Shown here piece after piece: positions 50,819 to 59,376 of a stretch of DNA of 64,000 bases (position 1 is the stretch's first letter; each line of letters starts with the position of its first letter). The DNA comes from Salinilacustrithrix sp003476595. Lineage in GTDB: Bacteria > Actinomycetota > Acidimicrobiia > Acidimicrobiales > Salinilacustritrichaceae. A program made the translations under genes and the position numbers. The notes beneath the pieces were generated by a model that did not search any database, had not been told where the DNA came from, and saw nothing but the letters and a program-made list of their open reading frames with translations. The stretch spans positions 62,001 to 126,000 of the forward strand of contig CAXAUZ010000004.1 of assembly GCA_963972525.1 (NCBI GenBank). The letters are read 5' to 3'.

Positions 50819-51559
50819 TCAGCGGAGGCCGGGGAGGGGCAGCTGGAGGAGCTGGCGGATCCGCTCGGAGACGTCGGGCGTGAGCGGCTGCTCGAAGCGG
50901 TCGATGACGAAGGACAGCGCGAGCTCGCCGTCGCTGGCCTCGACCTCGTCGAGGCGGGCGCTGCGGGGCAGCGGCGGGAGGGGCAGGTAGCCCCGCAGGA
51001 AGCGGACCAGCGTGGTGGGCACGCCGAGCAGGGAGGCCTTCGTCGGCTGCAGCTGCACGAACCCGCCGACGACGGCGGGCATGGTGACCACCTCGCCCAT
51101 GCGGACGCCGCCGAAGCCGGTGGTCGTGACCACCCCCTCCTCGGTCAGCTCCAGCCGGAACGGGAGGTGCAGGTCCCGGGTCCAGCGGTCCACGTTCGCC
51201 TGGGAGACCACCGCGGTGAAGCCGACCGGCTCGGCCACCAGCACCGGGGGCAGGCCCGGCTGCACCCGGACGTGCTCGGCGCGGACGATGAAGCGGTCGA
51301 TGACGAGGCCGGCGACGGCGTAGGCCGGCAGCTCGAGCTTCACCAGGTCGATCTCGCCGCGGAGCAGCCCGGTCGGCGAGATCTTCAGCTCGGGGCGGAG
51401 GGGACGGCCGAGCGCTGCCTCGGAGACGACGTCGAGCAGCGCCACGAACAGGTCGTGCGCAGGCCGGTAGGTGGCCGCCTCCTGCGGGGTCGGGATCCGC
51501 GGCCGCTCGTCGGCGGGTTCAGGGCCGGGGGAGTCGGAGGTGTCGGCGGTGTCGGGCAA
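50819..51559 (-). CDS. DUF2993 (LmeA-like) protein
   Basis: 246 residues from a TTG start. The first 35 residues are Pro/Asp/Glu-rich and lack a signal peptide. The remainder is a beta-rich DUF2993 domain: 'LRGEIDLVKLELPAYAVAG', 'FTAVVSQANVDRW' and 'LPPLPRSARLDEVEASDGELAL'. In mycobacteria LmeA of this family is involved in lipomannan elongation in the envelope; the absence of an export signal here is unusual. TAGCAT lies 8 bases before the TTG, which supports that start. The 89-base gap to the exonuclease gene holds nothing recognisable. Confidence 0.75.
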   Translation of the reverse strand: MPDTADTSDSPGPEPADERPRIPTPQEAATYRPAHDLFVALLDVVSEAALGRPLRPELKISPTGLLRGEIDLVKLELPAYAVAGLVIDRFIVRAEHVRVQPGLPPVLVAEPVGFTAVVSQANVDRWTRDLHLPFRLELTEEGVVTTTGFGGVRMGEVVTMPAVVGGFVQLQPTKASLLGVPTTLVRFLRGYLPLPPLPRSARLDEVEASDGELALSFVIDRFEQPLTPDVSERIRQLLQLPLPGLR

Positions 51560-51616
51560 CGGAGGGGATGCTACGGACCTCCGCCGCGAACCGGTCGGAT
51601 CGCCCGCGCCCGGCTC

Positions 51617-51931
51617 CTAGCTGGCGGCGCGGCGCCGGGCGCCGACGGGGTTGGGGACGGGGAAGCCGGCGCGGGTGCGCTCCTCTTCGTTCTCGCCGCC
51701 CCAGTACCCGAACTCGCGGCGCTCCCGGGCGAAGTCCCGGCACGCGGTGCGGGACGGGCACGCCCGGCACAGCTCGGCCGCCTTGGCCTCCCGGCGGGCC
51801 CGGGCCTGGGGTCGTTCCGCCAGCGGCGCGAAGAACAGGCGGGTCTTGCCCGCGCAGGCGGCCTTGGCCATCCAGTCCTGCCCGGCCCAGCTCCCCAGTG
51901 CGACGACGTCGTCCACAGCCCTTCTCCCCAT
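51617..51931 (-). CDS. WhiB-like iron-sulfur regulator
   Basis: 104 residues. The four [4Fe-4S] ligands are Cys26, Cys55, Cys58 and Cys64 (C-x28-C-x2-C-x5-C), followed by the GYWGG turn and a basic C-terminus (GARRRAAS). WhiB proteins are restricted to actinobacteria and their phages and bind sigma factor region 4 to alter transcription. The Arg-rich stretch between Cys26 and Cys55 is longer than in most. Subtype (WhiB1/2/3/7) cannot be assigned. ATG 51931 is the longest sensible start; 149 bases of regulatory-looking DNA lie upstream. Confidence 0.9.
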   Translation of the reverse strand: MGRRAVDDVVALGSWAGQDWMAKAACAGKTRLFFAPLAERPQARARREAKAAELCRACPSRTACRDFARERREFGYWGGENEEERTRAGFPVPNPVGARRRAAS

Positions 51932-51965
51932 GCTCTTGCCAGCCGACGGCCGACTGGTCCCTCTC

Positions 51966-52022
51966 GGTCGTCCGACCACGGCAGTGGGCTGTACTGCGCG
52001 TGGTCGAACGACCACCAAACTA
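51966..52022 (-). promoter_or_regulatory. Paired GGTCGnnCGACC inverted repeats and -10 upstream of whiB
   Basis: Two inverted repeats: GGTCG-TC-CGACC at 51966-51977 and GTGGTCG-AA-CGACCAC at 52000-52015, centres 36 base pairs apart. A minus-strand TAGTTT (plus 52017-52022) next to the second repeat could be the whiB -10. The CGACCAC at 51973-51979 can also pair with GTGGTCG at 52000-52006, so alternative RNA stems are possible if transcription starts further upstream. Confidence 0.5.
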
Positions 52023-52080
52023 CTGCCGGTGTTTCCGCTGGTACAGAGGGTGAGGAGAATGCGGCAGATGCGGCATTTGC

Positions 52081-53487
52081 CTAGAGCAGGCGGGCGGCCA
52101 GCTCGGCCAGGGGGGAGCGCTCGCCCCGGAGGAGGCGGACGTGGCCGAAGCAGTCCTGGCCGGCGAACGCGGTGACCAGCGCGGTCAGCGCGTTGGTCTG
52201 CTCGGACAGGAAGGCGGCGTCGATCTGGCTGGTGTCGCCGGTGAAGACCACCTTCGAGTCGGCCGCGATCCGCGTGAGGATCGTCTTGCCGACCTGGGGT
52301 GACAGGTTCATGGACTCGTCGATGATGACGAAGCTCGAGTGCAGGGTGCGGCCCCGGAGGTGGGTGACCGACTCCATGGTGAGCTGGCCCCGGGCCCGGA
52401 TCTCGTCGAGCACCTCGGCGGCGTCCTCGCGCTGGCGGCGTCCGGTGTGGTCCGGGCCGGTGAGGGCGTAGACCGCGTCGGTGATGGCCGCCATCCACGG
52501 GTCGAGCTTCTCGTCGAGCGTGCCCGGCAGGTAGCCGACGTCGGCCTTGCCCACGGGGACGACCGGTCGGTACACGCAGATCCGGGAGTAGCGACGCTCC
52601 TCCACGACCTGCTGCAGGGCGGCGGCGACGGCGGTGAGCGTCTTGCCGGTGCCGGCCGGGCCGTCGAGGGCGACGACCTTGACGTCGTCGTCGAGCAGCA
52701 GGTCGAGGGCGAAGCGCTGCTCCTTGTTGCGGGGGCGCAGGTCCCAGGCGTGGTGGTCGTTGGCCACCAGCTCCAGGCCGTGGGCGTGGCGACGGACCAG
52801 CGCCGACTGGCTGCCGGCGTGGAGCACGCCGAACTCGTTGACCCGCAGCGCGGCGAGGACGTCATCGGTGCCGGGGCCGTCGAGGTCGCCGGCGTAGATC
52901 GAGTCCACCACCGCCGGCTCCACCTGGAGCTCGCGCCACCCGTTCTCGCCGTCGCCCTGGCGGGCGCTGTCGAGGGGGTCGTGCTCGCAGGAGTCGAGGC
53001 CGAAGGTGGCCGCCTTCACCCGCATGCCGGTGTCGTTGGAGACGAGGCGCACCGACCGGCCGGCGTCGTAGTGCTGGCCGAGGGCGGTGCCGATGATGCG
53101 GTTGTCGGGCTTGTCCGGGTCGAGGCCGTGCTCGCGCAGCAGCCCCACCTGCACGCCGTTGAGCGCGACGCGCAGCGTGGCGCCGCCGGGCAGCGGCTGG
53201 GGCGTCTCGAGATCGCCGCCGCCGTCCACGCGGATCCGCTCGATGCGGCGCAGCACGTCGCGTGCCGACATGCCCACCGAGTCGAGTCGCTTCTTGAGGC
53301 CGTCGAGCTCCTCGATGACCGTCAGCGGCACGACGAGGTCGCAATCCGGGTAGCCGAGCAGCACCCCCTCCGGGTCAGCGACGAGGGCCGACGTGTCGAG
53401 CACGACCTGGGTGCGGGTGGTCTCGTCGAGGTCGGGGAGCATCGGCTCCTCGGGCGCGTCGATGACGAGTGCGGGGTCCGGGGTCAT
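52081..53487 (-). CDS. PIN-PhoH fusion ATPase (PhoH2 type)
   Basis: 468 residues. An N-terminal PIN nuclease-like domain (about 22-165; VVLDTSALVAD, ELDGLKKR, LVSNDTGMR) is followed by a PhoH ATPase domain (about 245-465) with Walker A DGPAGTGKT, Walker B FVIIDES, and 'VYRPVVPVGKADVGYLPG'. Mycobacterial PhoH2 of this architecture is an RNA helicase/ribonuclease, there paired with a small antitoxin gene. I see no such small gene here. AGGAGG sits 4 bases before ATG 53487. The 137 bases upstream hold no gene. Confidence 0.92.
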   Translation of the reverse strand: MTPDPALVIDAPEEPMLPDLDETTRTQVVLDTSALVADPEGVLLGYPDCDLVVPLTVIEELDGLKKRLDSVGMSARDVLRRIERIRVDGGGDLETPQPLPGGATLRVALNGVQVGLLREHGLDPDKPDNRIIGTALGQHYDAGRSVRLVSNDTGMRVKAATFGLDSCEHDPLDSARQGDGENGWRELQVEPAVVDSIYAGDLDGPGTDDVLAALRVNEFGVLHAGSQSALVRRHAHGLELVANDHHAWDLRPRNKEQRFALDLLLDDDVKVVALDGPAGTGKTLTAVAAALQQVVEERRYSRICVYRPVVPVGKADVGYLPGTLDEKLDPWMAAITDAVYALTGPDHTGRRQREDAAEVLDEIRARGQLTMESVTHLRGRTLHSSFVIIDESMNLSPQVGKTILTRIAADSKVVFTGDTSQIDAAFLSEQTNALTALVTAFAGQDCFGHVRLLRGERSPLAELAARLL

Positions 53488-53624
53488 GCTGCCTCCTGAG
53501 GGCGCAGGGCACGGCTGATCGCCGGGGCCGAGGATCGGCCGGGTCGTCGTGCCAAGGAACGGACGAACACTGCTGTCGATCATGGTCCTGCGTGCGAGCC
53601 CAGGCGCGGATGGTGTGGCGTCGT

Positions 53625-54377
53625 TCACACGCCGTTCATCGCGCGGGTGCCCTCGACGTGCGATCGCAGGTCGAGCGCGTCGACCACGGCGTACCCGTGC
53701 CAGTCGTTGTTGAAGTACGCGTAGACGTCGATGCCGTCGTCGAGCCAGGCCGCGAACCGCTCGGCGTCCCGGGCCATGCGCTGGCCGCCGTAGCGCCCGT
53801 CGTAGGGGCGGTGCAGCGCGTCGGGCCCGTGGTAGCGGACGTAGGTCCAGTCCGTCGTGAGGACCGGCGGGTGGTCGGCGATCAGGTCGTGCAGGCACAG
53901 GGCTACGCCGTGGCGGGCGAGGGCGTCGAAGGTGTCGTCGTGGACCCAGCTCGGGTCGCGCAGCTCGACGGCCCAGCGGATGTCATCGGGGAGCAGCTCC
54001 AGGACCGCGTCGAGGCGCGGTACGTCGCGGCGCCAGCTCGGCGGCAGCTGGAACAGGTTGGGGCCGAGGTGGTCGCCGAGGCGACGGATGCGGTCGAGGT
54101 GGCGCGGCAGCCAGATCTCGGGGTCCTTCAGCTTCTTGCGGTGCGTGCAGAACTGGCCGACCTTGGCCGCGTAGGTGAACCCGGGTGGGGCCTGCTCGCG
54201 CCAGCCGTCGACCTTCTCCGGCGTGGGCAGGCGGTAGAAGGTGTTGTTCAGCTCGACGGTGTCGAAGCGCTCGGCGTAGTGGGCGAACCAGGTCCGGGCC
54301 GGGGCCTTCTCCGGGTACACCGGCCCGCGCCAGTCCTTGTAGGACCACCCCGAGCAGCCGATGCGTGCCTGTGCCAC
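53625..54377 (-). CDS. DUF72 family TIM-barrel protein
   Basis: 250 residues. 'ARIGCSGWSYKDWRGPVYP' at the N-terminus, 'FDTVELNNTFYRLP', 'GPNLFQLPPSW' and 'YAYFNNDWHGYAVVDAL' are the DUF72 signatures. The fold is a TIM barrel; no reaction is established. GTG 54377 puts the conserved strand at residue 4. It is divergent from the HIT gene by 39 bases. Confidence 0.88.
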   Translation of the reverse strand: MAQARIGCSGWSYKDWRGPVYPEKAPARTWFAHYAERFDTVELNNTFYRLPTPEKVDGWREQAPPGFTYAAKVGQFCTHRKKLKDPEIWLPRHLDRIRRLGDHLGPNLFQLPPSWRRDVPRLDAVLELLPDDIRWAVELRDPSWVHDDTFDALARHGVALCLHDLIADHPPVLTTDWTYVRYHGPDALHRPYDGRYGGQRMARDAERFAAWLDDGIDVYAYFNNDWHGYAVVDALDLRSHVEGTRAMNGV

Positions 54378-54416
54378 GTGCTCCCCGTACCCGTCGCCAG
54401 CGGGCAGGATGCGGCC

Positions 54417-54833
54417 ATGGCCGCGTGCACGTTCTGTCGCATCGTCGCCGGTGACGCGCCGGCGCACGTCGTGCTGGACGACGAGGTGGCCGTGGGCTTC
54501 CTCGACATCCGGCCGCTCTTCCCCGGCCACGTCCTGCTCGTGCCCCGCGACCACGTCGAGGTCCTGCCCGACCTGCCGGCCGCGCTGGTCGGGCCGCTGT
54601 TCGAGCGGGCCCAGCGCTTGGCAGCCGCCGTGGTCGACGTGCTCGGTGCGCAGGGCAGCTTCGTGGCGATGAACAACACGGTCAGCCAGAGCGTCCCCCA
54701 CCTGCACGTGCACGTGGTGCCCCGGACCAAGGGCGACGGGCTCCGGGGCTTCTTCTGGCCCCGCACCGGCTACGACTCCGACGAGCACGCCGCCGACGTC
54801 GCTGGCCGCCTCCGGGACGCCCTCTCCATCTGA
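54417..54833 (+). CDS. HIT-family nucleotide hydrolase/transferase
   Basis: 138 residues, normal HIT length. The histidine triad HLHVHVV (His95, 97, 99) is intact, and Cys4 and Cys7 (CTFC) suggest the zinc-binding HinT-like branch. 'FPGHVLLVPRDHVE' and 'NNTVSQSVPHLHVH' are typical. Acts on nucleotide phosphoramidates or Ap4A-like compounds. ATG 54417; CAGGAT 6 bases upstream may be a weak -10. Confidence 0.92.
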   Translation: MAACTFCRIVAGDAPAHVVLDDEVAVGFLDIRPLFPGHVLLVPRDHVEVLPDLPAALVGPLFERAQRLAAAVVDVLGAQGSFVAMNNTVSQSVPHLHVHVVPRTKGDGLRGFFWPRTGYDSDEHAADVAGRLRDALSI

Positions 54834-54880
54834 GAATCTCGTTCCTCCGTGACACCTGCTGTCACCGAGGAACGAGATTC
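54834..54880. terminator. Bidirectional hairpin between HIT gene and small unknown gene
   Basis: 21-base arms (54834-54854 and 54860-54880) with one mismatch and a 5-base loop CCTGC. The left arm starts GAATCTCGTTCCTC directly at the end of the HIT stop codon. It separates two convergent genes. Confidence 0.8.
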
Positions 54881-54890
54881 GCGACCTCGG

Positions 54891-55109
54891 TCAGGGTTCG
54901 AAGGTGACCTGGGGTCGGCCGTCGGTGACGACGAGGGTGGCCGGGATGCCGAGCAGGTCGAGCGCGTCGCCGCTCCAGTCGGGGGACACGACCGAGACGA
55001 CGGCGCCCTTGTGCTGGCCAGCGAGGATCGTGAGCTCGACCGCCACGCCGCCGCCCTCGGCCTCCTCGGCGTCGAACACCAGGGCGTCGTAGGTCCCGTC
55101 CTCCAGCAC
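54891..55109 (-). CDS. Small beta-rich protein of unknown function
   Basis: 72 residues from GTG 55109. 'VLEDGTYDALVFDAEEAEGG' then 'VELTILAGQHKGAVVSVV' and 'LLGIPATLVVTDGRPQV' alternate like a small beta-barrel (OB-like). A longer frame exists, but TAGCCT lies exactly 7 bases before GTG 55109, which fits the leaderless pattern of the window. The family is not recognised. Confidence 0.6.
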   Translation of the reverse strand: MLEDGTYDALVFDAEEAEGGGVAVELTILAGQHKGAVVSVVSPDWSGDALDLLGIPATLVVTDGRPQVTFEP

Positions 55110-55257
55110 GATCGGGAGGCTAGGTGGCCACCCTCGGTCGTGGCCGATCGGTCGATGCCTCTGCTGGTCCCGGCTCGCCGGTTGTCCGCCGGACCGTCGT
55201 CTTGCAGACACGCCGTGCTCGCCTGGAGTTCAGCATCGGTTCCTACGTTCCGGCCGC

Positions 55258-56898
55258 ATGACCCCACAACCACGAAAGCTCCGGCGCGGGCTGCCAGTCA
55301 TCGCCGCCGCCACCCTCGGTATGGCGCTGGTCGCCACCGGTCTCCCCGCCGGTGCCAAGCCCGGCTCGGCGCGCGTCTCCCTCGAGCCGATCGGCACGTA
55401 CATCGGACCCGAGAGCGAGTTCGACACCAGCGCGGCGGAGATCGTCGCCTACGACGCCGGGACCCAGCGGCTCTTCGTGGTGAACGCCCAAGCGGGCCGG
55501 ATCGACGTGCTCGACATCTCGGATCCGGTGCTTCCCCGGGAGGTCGGCACGATCACCGCCGACCTCGCCGACGACGGGGCGGAGATCAACAGCGTCGCCG
55601 TTGGTGACGGCCTCGTCGCTGCTGCGGTGCAGGCCCCGGACAAGCACGCGCCCGGTTCGGTGGAGCTCTTCGACGCTGAGACCTTCCTGCCCGTCGGGGC
55701 CCCGCTCGAGGTCGGGGCCCTTCCCGACATGCTCACCTTCACTCCGGATGGCACCCGGATCGTCGTCGCCAACGAGGGGGAGCCGAGCGGCTACTGCGAC
55801 GGTGACGTCGACCCCGAAGGCTCGGTCAGCATCATCGATCTCGACAATCTGACGGTGGCGACCGCGGACTTCCATGCATTCGATGGTCAGGCTGATGCGC
55901 TGCGCGCCGCGGGCCTCCGGATCTTCGGCCCGGGCGCCAGCGTGTCCGAGGACCTCGAGCCGGAGTACGTGGCGATCGACGCGGACTCGACGACGGCCTG
56001 GGTCTCGCTGCAGGAGAACAACGCGCTCGCGATCGTCGACCTCGCGACCGCCACGGTGACCGACATCGCTGCGCTCGGTCTCAAGGACCACTCGCTGCCG
56101 GGCAACGGCCTCGACGCCTCGGATCGCGATCCGAGGGGCGACTCGACCATCAACATCGCCACCTGGCCGGTCAACGGCATGTACCTGCCCGACGCCATCG
56201 ACGCCTACGAGCACGGCAACAAGACCTACATCGTGTCGGCCAACGAGGGCGACGCGCGCGAGTACGACTGCTACGTCGAGGAATCCCGGGTGAAGGACCT
56301 CGAAGATGACTTCGGCTACGTGCTCGACGGGTTCGACGACGACATCGACGCTGACGAGAACCTCGGGCGGCTCGCCGTCACGACCTCGTACTACGGCGAA
56401 CCTGGTCCCGTCGACGAGCTGTACAGCTTCGGCGGGCGGTCGTTCTCCATCTGGGACTCGGCCGGGGAGCTGGTGTTCGACAGCGGTGACCAGTTCGAGC
56501 AGATCACGGCGGCGCTGCTGCCCGAGGACTTCAACTCGAACAACGACGAGAACGGGTCCTTCGAGAGCCGGAGCGACAACAAGGGTCCGGAGCCGGAGGG
56601 CGTCGAGATCGGCATGGCATACGGCAAGACGTACGCGTTCATCGGTCTCGAGCGGGTCGGCGGCGTGATGGTCTACGACATCACCTCGCCGAAGAACCCC
56701 TTCTTCGTCACGTACGTCAACAACCGTGACTTCGGCCAGGACGCCGATACTCCCGAAGCCGGTGATCTCGGCCCGGAGGGGCTCACCTTCATCCCGGCCG
56801 ACGACAGCCCGAACGGCAAGCCGCTGCTGGTCGTCGGCAACGAGGTGAGCGGGTCGACGACGATCTACGAGTTCGAGGGGCCGGGCACGGCCCGCTGA
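55258..56898 (+). CDS. Choice-of-anchor I domain secreted protein
   Basis: 546 residues. Signal peptide about 1-33 (RKLRR, hydrophobic, AGA-K). The rest is a beta-propeller-like domain known as the choice-of-anchor I domain: 'AEIVAYDAGTQRLFVVNAQAGRIDVLDISDP', 'FTPDGTRIVVANEGEPS', 'TYIVSANEGDAREYD' and 'GPEGLTFIPADDSPNGKPLLVVGNEVSG'. It ends without LPxTG, PEP or membrane anchor, so it is probably released or bound non-covalently. Often found with phosphatases or nucleotidases in other species; none is beside it here. Confidence 0.88.
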   Translation: MTPQPRKLRRGLPVIAAATLGMALVATGLPAGAKPGSARVSLEPIGTYIGPESEFDTSAAEIVAYDAGTQRLFVVNAQAGRIDVLDISDPVLPREVGTITADLADDGAEINSVAVGDGLVAAAVQAPDKHAPGSVELFDAETFLPVGAPLEVGALPDMLTFTPDGTRIVVANEGEPSGYCDGDVDPEGSVSIIDLDNLTVATADFHAFDGQADALRAAGLRIFGPGASVSEDLEPEYVAIDADSTTAWVSLQENNALAIVDLATATVTDIAALGLKDHSLPGNGLDASDRDPRGDSTINIATWPVNGMYLPDAIDAYEHGNKTYIVSANEGDAREYDCYVEESRVKDLEDDFGYVLDGFDDDIDADENLGRLAVTTSYYGEPGPVDELYSFGGRSFSIWDSAGELVFDSGDQFEQITAALLPEDFNSNNDENGSFESRSDNKGPEPEGVEIGMAYGKTYAFIGLERVGGVMVYDITSPKNPFFVTYVNNRDFGQDADTPEAGDLGPEGLTFIPADDSPNGKPLLVVGNEVSGSTTIYEFEGPGTAR

Positions 56899-56906
56899 TC
56901 CGACCC

Positions 56907-56940
56907 GGGGGTGCGCTGCTGTCAGGGGCAGCGCACCCCC
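56907..56940 (+). terminator. Hairpin terminator after choice-of-anchor I gene
   Basis: GGGGGTGCGCTGC (56907-56919) pairs perfectly with GCAGCGCACCCCC (56928-56940) around an 8-base loop, 9 bases after the stop. Confidence 0.8.
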
Positions 56941-56964
56941 TGGCCCGGTGCCAGACTCGGCGCC

Positions 56965-57870
56965 ATGGCCGTCATCGTCGTCACAGGTGCGAACTCCGGC
57001 ATCGGCCGGGCCACCGCCGTCCACCTCGCCGCTGCCGGCCACACCGTCCACGGGGCGATGCGCGACCTCGGCAAGGGCGGCAAGCTCCAGGACGAGGCCA
57101 CGGCCGCCGGCGCCACCGTGCATCCCCTCGAGCTCGACGTGTCCGACGACGAGTCGGTGCGCGCGGGCATCCAGTCCGTGCTCGACGCCGAGGGTCGCAT
57201 CGACGTCCTCGTGAACAATGCCGGGCTCGGGTACAACAAGGCCGTCGAGGAGATCGACATCGCCGACGGCAAGCAGGTGTTCGACGTCAACTACTGGGGT
57301 GTCGTGCGCTGCACCCAGGCCGTGCTGCCCGGGATGCGTGCGCAGGGCGGCGGCACGATCGTGAACGTCTCCTCCGTCGCCGGCCGCCTCGCCGCGATCG
57401 CCCAGGCGGTGTACGCGTCGTCCAAGTGGGCGCTCGAGTGCCTCAGCGAGAACATGGCCCAGGAGCTGGCGCCCTTCGGCATCCGGGTGAAGGTGATCGA
57501 ACCCGGCGTCACCCGCACCGCCCTGCTCGCGAAGCACCAGGAGCTCCACCCCGACTCTCCCTACGCCGACGCCTACCGGCGCATGTTCGCCTTCTACGCC
57601 ACCGGCATCGAGGCCAACGTGCGCCCGTCGGAGGTCGCCGAGGTCGTGCAGCAGGCGATCGACGACGACTCCGCTCGCCTCCGCTACGCGTGCGCCTACG
57701 CCGGTGACGAGCTGGCTGGCGGCCGGGAGGGCGTGAGCGACGAGGACTGGCTGGCCATCGGCGCAGCGGCGAACGACGACGAGTACTTCGAGCGCTTCGA
57801 GCGCGCGTTCGGCCTCGACATCCGAGCCGGGGACCTCCGCACCGACGAGCAGCGGGCCGCGGGCCTCTGA
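56965..57870 (+). CDS. SDR-family oxidoreductase, ketoreductase/retinol-dehydrogenase-like
   Basis: 301 residues. NAD(P) motif TGANSGIGRA near 8, NNAG, Ser in VSSVAG and Tyr-x3-Lys in YASSK. The C-terminal half is longer than usual for SDRs (30 residues beyond the core, 'FERFERAFGLDIRAGDL'), as in the group that acts on lipids or steroids. Start ATG 56965 lies just after a terminator; an earlier in-frame ATG overlaps the hairpin and is rejected. Confidence 0.85.
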   Translation: MAVIVVTGANSGIGRATAVHLAAAGHTVHGAMRDLGKGGKLQDEATAAGATVHPLELDVSDDESVRAGIQSVLDAEGRIDVLVNNAGLGYNKAVEEIDIADGKQVFDVNYWGVVRCTQAVLPGMRAQGGGTIVNVSSVAGRLAAIAQAVYASSKWALECLSENMAQELAPFGIRVKVIEPGVTRTALLAKHQELHPDSPYADAYRRMFAFYATGIEANVRPSEVAEVVQQAIDDDSARLRYACAYAGDELAGGREGVSDEDWLAIGAAANDDEYFERFERAFGLDIRAGDLRTDEQRAAGL

Positions 57871-57880
57871 CGGCACGAGC

Positions 57881-58468
57881 ATGAGCCTGCGGGGACACCT
57901 GCTCGTCGCCGAACCGACGTTGGACGATCCCAACTTCGCCCGCACGGTCGTGTACCTCATCGAGCACTCCGAGGGTGGCGCGCTCGGGCTGGTGCTCAAC
58001 CGGCCCGGCGAGGTGCCGGTGCACGAGGCGGTGCCGTCGTGGGCCCCCTACGTCGATGGGGTCGGCATGGTGTTCGTCGGCGGGCCGGTGAGCCCGGAGG
58101 GGGCGATCTGCCTGGCCCGGTGCCGCAGTGCCGGACCGCAGGAGAGCCTCTTCGCCGGCACCCCCGAGCACGAGCCGACGGCCCTGTTCAAGCCGATCAC
58201 CACCACGATCGGCGCAGTCGATCTCCACGGCGATCCGTCCGACGCCCCCGGCGGCATCACGGCGCTGCGGGTGTTCGCCGGCTACGCCGGCTGGTCGGGC
58301 GGGCAGCTCGAGCTCGAGCTGGAGAGCGGCGGCTGGTACGTGCTCGAGGCCGACGACGACGACGTGTTCACCGACACGCCCGAGCGGCTGTGGCGCGACG
58401 TCCTCCACCGGCAGCCCGGCTCGCTGCGCTCGGTGGCGTACTTCCCGCGAGATCCTCGCTGGAACTGA
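57881..58468 (+). CDS. YqgE/AlgH (DUF179) family protein
   Basis: 195 residues. 'GHLLVAEPTLDDPNFARTVVYLIEH' and 'GALGLVLNRPG', 'VFVGGPVSPEGAICLAR', 'RVFAGYAGWSGGQLELEL' are the family's conserved blocks. AlgH regulates alginate genes in Pseudomonas, but in most bacteria the role is unknown. ATG start 10 bases after the SDR stop, so the two are probably cotranscribed. Confidence 0.92.
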   Translation: MSLRGHLLVAEPTLDDPNFARTVVYLIEHSEGGALGLVLNRPGEVPVHEAVPSWAPYVDGVGMVFVGGPVSPEGAICLARCRSAGPQESLFAGTPEHEPTALFKPITTTIGAVDLHGDPSDAPGGITALRVFAGYAGWSGGQLELELESGGWYVLEADDDDVFTDTPERLWRDVLHRQPGSLRSVAYFPRDPRWN

Positions 58469-58509
58469 CGGCGTTCGTCCCGGCATGGAGTGGGACATAG
58501 AGTGCATCT

Positions 58510-59376
58510 GTGTCCCGAATGCTGGTCGAGTCGACCGATACCCGAACCCATCCGGAGCAGGACCCGGTCGCCCGCGCCCTGATCGAGGAGTCCCTGTCCG
58601 GGATGGCGCTCGGTGCGGCCGGGGCCAACGTGATCATGCAGCTGTCCCAGCTGCCCGTCGGCCACGGCGTGGCCAAGAGCCGCGTCGCCAGCGGCCGCAT
58701 CCACGACCACCCGATCAAGCGGACGCGGACCACGGTGGCCTACCTCGCCATCGCGCTCCTCGGCACCGAGGAGGAGCGGGCGGCGATGCGGCGGGAGGTG
58801 GACCGCCAGCACCGCCAGGTGCACTCGCTGCCCGGCGACCCCGTGGCGTACAACGCCATGTCGCGCGACCTGCAGCTCTGGGTCGCCGCCTGCCTGTACC
58901 GAGGCGTCCTCGACGTCGAGGAGGTACGGGGCATCGATCGCGACGACGACCCGGCCGAGCGCATCTACCGCTACTGCTCGCGCCTCGCCACGACGCTGCA
59001 GGTCGCGCCCGAGCAGTGGCCAGCCGACCGGGCGGCCTTCGCCGAGTACTGGGAGGCGAACGTGGCCCGGATCGAGATGGACGACCTCACGCGCACGTAC
59101 CTGCAGGGCATCGCCCGCGCCGATTTTCTCGGCGCGCCGTGGAAGTGGCTCGTGGGGCCGTTGGTCCAGCTCCAGACCGTGGGCTTCCTGCCGCCCGAGT
59201 TCCGCGCGGAGCTCGGCCTGCCGTGGACCGCCCGGCACCAGCGCATCTTCGACGGGATGATGAAGGCGTGGGTGGCGGTCGACCGTCGGCTCCCCGGCCC
59301 GATCCGGCGCTTCCCGTTCAACCTCTACCTGTGGGACACCCGTCTCCGGGTCCGATCCGGAAGGTCGATCGTATGA
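58510..59376 (+). CDS. DUF2236 (MpaB/rubber oxygenase-like) protein, first of tandem pair
   Basis: 288 residues, mostly helical. 'VASGRIHDHPIKRTRTTVAYLA' and 'HSLPGDPVAYNAMSRDLQLWVAACL' match DUF2236, the catalytic domain of latex-clearing proteins and of the MpaB oxygenase. In Lcp a histidine binds the heme b and a lysine/arginine pair lies in the active site; corresponding His, Lys and Arg are seen here but no activity is proven. GTG start with TAGAGT 6 bases upstream. The stop overlaps the next ATG (ATGA). Confidence 0.82.
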   Translation: MSRMLVESTDTRTHPEQDPVARALIEESLSGMALGAAGANVIMQLSQLPVGHGVAKSRVASGRIHDHPIKRTRTTVAYLAIALLGTEEERAAMRREVDRQHRQVHSLPGDPVAYNAMSRDLQLWVAACLYRGVLDVEEVRGIDRDDDPAERIYRYCSRLATTLQVAPEQWPADRAAFAEYWEANVARIEMDDLTRTYLQGIARADFLGAPWKWLVGPLVQLQTVGFLPPEFRAELGLPWTARHQRIFDGMMKAWVAVDRRLPGPIRRFPFNLYLWDTRLRVRSGRSIV

